Shown: positions 63,801 through 64,000 of the stretch, one piece after another
How the letters are laid out: every line of letters begins with the position of its first letter
How positions within the stretch are numbered: the first letter of the stretch is position 1
Source: DATMQA01 sp035566895
GTDB taxonomy: Bacteria > Verrucomicrobiota > Verrucomicrobiia > Limisphaerales > UBA8199
Length of the DNA: 64,000 nucleotides
Assembly: GCA_035566895.1 (NCBI GenBank)
Contig: DATMQA010000221.1
Location: 22,356-86,355 of the forward strand
Direction: 5' to 3'
The notes under the pieces: model-generated
What the model was told of the DNA's origin: nothing
Database searches by the model: none
The model's input: only the letters and a program-made list of their open reading frames with translations
Position numbers and translations under genes: made by a program

Positions 63801-64000
63801 GAGGAGGTCGGTGGCGCCGGAATTATCGAGGGTGCCGATGTTGGAGACGGTGAGAGGGCCGTAACTGGTGAGGGTGAAGGAACTCGAACCGGTGCCGATA
63901 TACGGGTAAGAGGGGTTTTGGCCTTCGCTGGCGACGCCGAGGTAGTAGGTGCCGGCGACGATGTTGGATTGGCCGGAGAGAGGCATGAGCAGGTATTGTT
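57885..64000 (-). CDS. Giant exported repeat protein with PPC-like units (5' end off window)
   Basis: More than 2037 residues; the frame is open through the right edge and the true start is outside. From the N-terminal side: two full units and part of a third of about 390 residues (pre-peptidase C-terminal-like beta domains; NEQYLL-x-P-x-SGQSN and YDWTGEYYDNN recur), then further PPC-like domains. A calcium-binding stretch follows (DYDMDGLPDCWEL, NDDPDGDGVSNLEEFLEGTD), then an InlB B-repeat-like domain (YSFLGWSGDASGTANPL), a LamG-like domain, a fibronectin-III-like domain (LLPNTTYHFQAVATNSAGSG) and two STNLxxW modules, ending in FYRLRWP. No PEP-CTERM. Probably a type II secreted or surface protein (inference). 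Confidence 0.85.
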   Translation of the reverse strand, partial: QYLLMPLSGQSNIVAGTYYLGVASEGQNPSYPYIGTGSSSFTLTSYGPLTVSNIGTLDNSGATDLLVTNTNEAGQFGAFQFIVPPGTLAVQLSLENRVGNPTMTLGADSQLPGGYDSYGNDGGQAYTWNSSTFINIANPAPTNYTLMVQSIASGGDASYRVRVHALVPQPVSFDGGFFTVSGQAAGAWQYFSITVPTNAFGWDIRLTNATSGNPYLYVCRDLLPSASNPNYWTPVSSTTWPSGYQWQAGYDWTGEYYDNNRAYRYGQVLQMGMGNPLQPGNYLVGVISTTGTSPINYTLLSRGIGTNLSIPILPLPFTNGVVSTNLLAREAAYYSVLVPTNLPTWRLRLATNSGDALLMLQKDALPNIGAGGQLPTSIGGGRKMQKPDNEQYLLMPFSGQSNIVAGTYYLAVASEGQNPSYPYLGSNSTTFSLTSYGSLSVSNIGTVDNTGVTDILVTNSLEAGQFNAYQFVVPSGTLSLAVSLENRVGNPTMILRADNQLPAGYDGYGNDGGASYTWNSTTLINIPNPAATNYTLMVQAIASGGDASYRLRLHALGPLPVAFDGGASSITNQAIGAWQYFVINVPTNALGWDIRISGATNGNPYLYVCRDQSPSQSNPNYWNPVSSTSWPSGYQWQAGYDWTGEYYDNNGVYRYAQVLQMGMGNPLQPGLYYVGVISSSGSTPFSYTLLSRGIGTNVTIPVVSLSFTNGVINNPGLIARDAAFYSIIVPSNVPDWKLRLANLSGECLLAVQKDALPNVGAGGQLPTSLGGGRKLQKAGNEQYLLLPASGQSNLVAGTYYLLVASEGVNPSYPYLGTNSSSFTLTSYGVEPVLNLGPVGVADLLNTNNLQGGENALYQFSIPPGLNAVEVRLDNVTGTPYMTLGTGSNVTSPYNSYGSDGGVGYSWSSPSLITLPNPTPTNYSLTVQANPSLDAISTVHIRQIPTPQLAFDASLNGPGVSNVVSGTLLNGQSAFFPVTVPTNVNGQPVFGWKLALSQSSGAAQIRVRQGALPDPSSTSTTPFVSTEAIIVPPFLTPGTWYVEVRGTGLTSYTLTSSNLQLKRPTWAMPVLGNPVTTTGLPPAGPLFGDSGVDTNGVALPGDQGIDLAQGDFDYYTVTVPPGNIGVLRSRLDAISGNPDLYIRVAAPSTLSHYLNGGSGPTLYDRNLSAASGSQYGNWVPINGRYEIYLTNATWFLAVQAAGNSNVRYRLRLYSGIVTNLALNGGSYTSQTLAAGDWLYYQVALPTNAPLNWNVTFSESIGNVVMYVRDGVPPGQGTSVTDYKDWASDNKNHSSAYASFSSPGTYSFHPPPVRPGATYYLGFRAVNDSTFSVSCNTNGGSIDYTNTVPFYAGTLNTVVPANSALKLRIDVPADARRLVINFTNVTPFYLYLDQGSVPIRDGTDPWSSLGQANPVLNQALYTANGWPWLPNYMYFLFITNTTGSATNFSFGVNGLNCATDDYDMDGLPDCWELTYWPSIYSYGPNDDPDGDGVSNLEEFLEGTDPTNPLSFHPRLRINAQNGTVNRNPFGTLTTNIPPKVWYTLGQPVQLTATPSAGYSFLGWSGDASGTANPLSVTMNGHSNITAIFGVTNPPTADYQFQNNLHSSVGNPPDLTNIAPGNVFVSDVVDGFPRTVYHFAQGSSVVLEPADGVIPTNIYTAVLLFRFDAVTGWRRILDVKNPVSDLGLYALNGALDFYNVTASGATTFAPSNYVQAVITRDASSNVVAYLNGVQQFSFVDSGNLATLAGSPQMLRFFKDDTTEDAPGAIARIRLYDKVMPPAQVASLDRVVAGPAPLQFVQPMYYSNHVMYLTLQVTPNFTYAIQASTNLHDWVTITNVTSATPLILISDPQAPNYADRFYRGVAQVVVATGPAVTTLAASGIQISNATINASINPNGAVTGFYFQYGTNASYGRFSPTNALPAGASPVLTNFTLAGLLPNTTYHFQAVATNSAGSGTGADLTFTTIARPAITNTVLQPGHQLALTLTGTPGISYTLESSTNLVNWTVRSNCVIAVNGVFQFLEINATNPPVRFYRLRWP
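61651..64000. repeat. 1.17-kb tandem repeat units within the giant gene
   Basis: The marker TATTGTTC-type site recurs at 61651, 62824 and 63994 (periods 1173 and 1170 bp), with long blocks of near-identical sequence between, such as CCGTAACGGTA and CAGTCATAGCCGGC. Units are in frame and continue past the right edge. Confidence 0.9.

Noticed and set aside
1..64000. Insertion sequence or prophage as source of the repeats
   Set aside because: No transposase, integrase or phage gene is found anywhere in the window.

Overview
The window reads as a chromosomal segment of a GC-rich Verrucomicrobiota bacterium, most like the soil and sediment Pedosphaera/Limisphaera branch. This is inferred from gene content, since there is no rRNA or phylogenetic marker. 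Supporting traits are an H-X9-DG prepilin-like protein, PEP-CTERM exported proteins, Tat-type oxidoreductases and a SUMF1-domain protein, a full type II secretion operon, very large exported beta-rich proteins, and tandem TPR membrane glycosyltransferases.

Layout. 1-4.4 kb: a minus-strand sugar-catabolism group (fructose-6-phosphate aldolase-like, aldehyde dehydrogenase, fucose-isomerase-like protein, GH38-like alpha-mannosidase running off the left edge). 5-10.3 kb: a hypothetical protein, a prepilin-like H-X9-DG protein and a GH2 beta-galactosidase-like enzyme, whose stop codon abuts the 5' half of a tRNA-Ser gene. 10.4-23.7 kb: one minus-strand type II secretion operon, gspE-F-G-H-I-J-K-L-M-C-D, mostly joined by 4-bp ATGA overlaps. 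24-30.4 kb: ApbE, a Gfo/Idh/MocA oxidoreductase, a VCBS-SUMF1 protein and a GDSL esterase. 30.4-36.9 kb: three tandem TMTC-like GT-C/TPR membrane proteins. 37.6-45.7 kb: two exported minus-strand proteins (2120 aa PA14-like modular; 373 aa autotransporter-type beta-strand with PEP-CTERM). 46.2-54.4 kb: an SGNH-TPR protein, two ArnT/PMT-like glycosyltransferases and another polytopic membrane protein. 55.3-57.8 kb: a coupled redoxin lipoprotein and a cytochrome c/copper-monooxygenase-like TPR protein. 57.9-64 kb: a giant exported protein with 1.17-kb tandem repeats, cut by the right edge.

The theme is the cell envelope: a secretion machine, several large secreted or surface proteins, and many membrane glycosyltransferases that could decorate them (inference).

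The most unusual signal is not a gene. The window is seeded with at least a dozen families of short 'word' repeats and hairpins (CAAAGTC, CACGTTT, CAAACAC, AACTTTC, CTTAATCGTAAT, ACGAGGACGAG, GAACACGAA and others), plus longer dispersed palindromes. They lie between genes, at junctions inside the secretion operon, and in frame inside coding sequences, including the same position in two paralogous glycosyltransferases. No transposase is visible. I judge these to be the candidate undescribed system.
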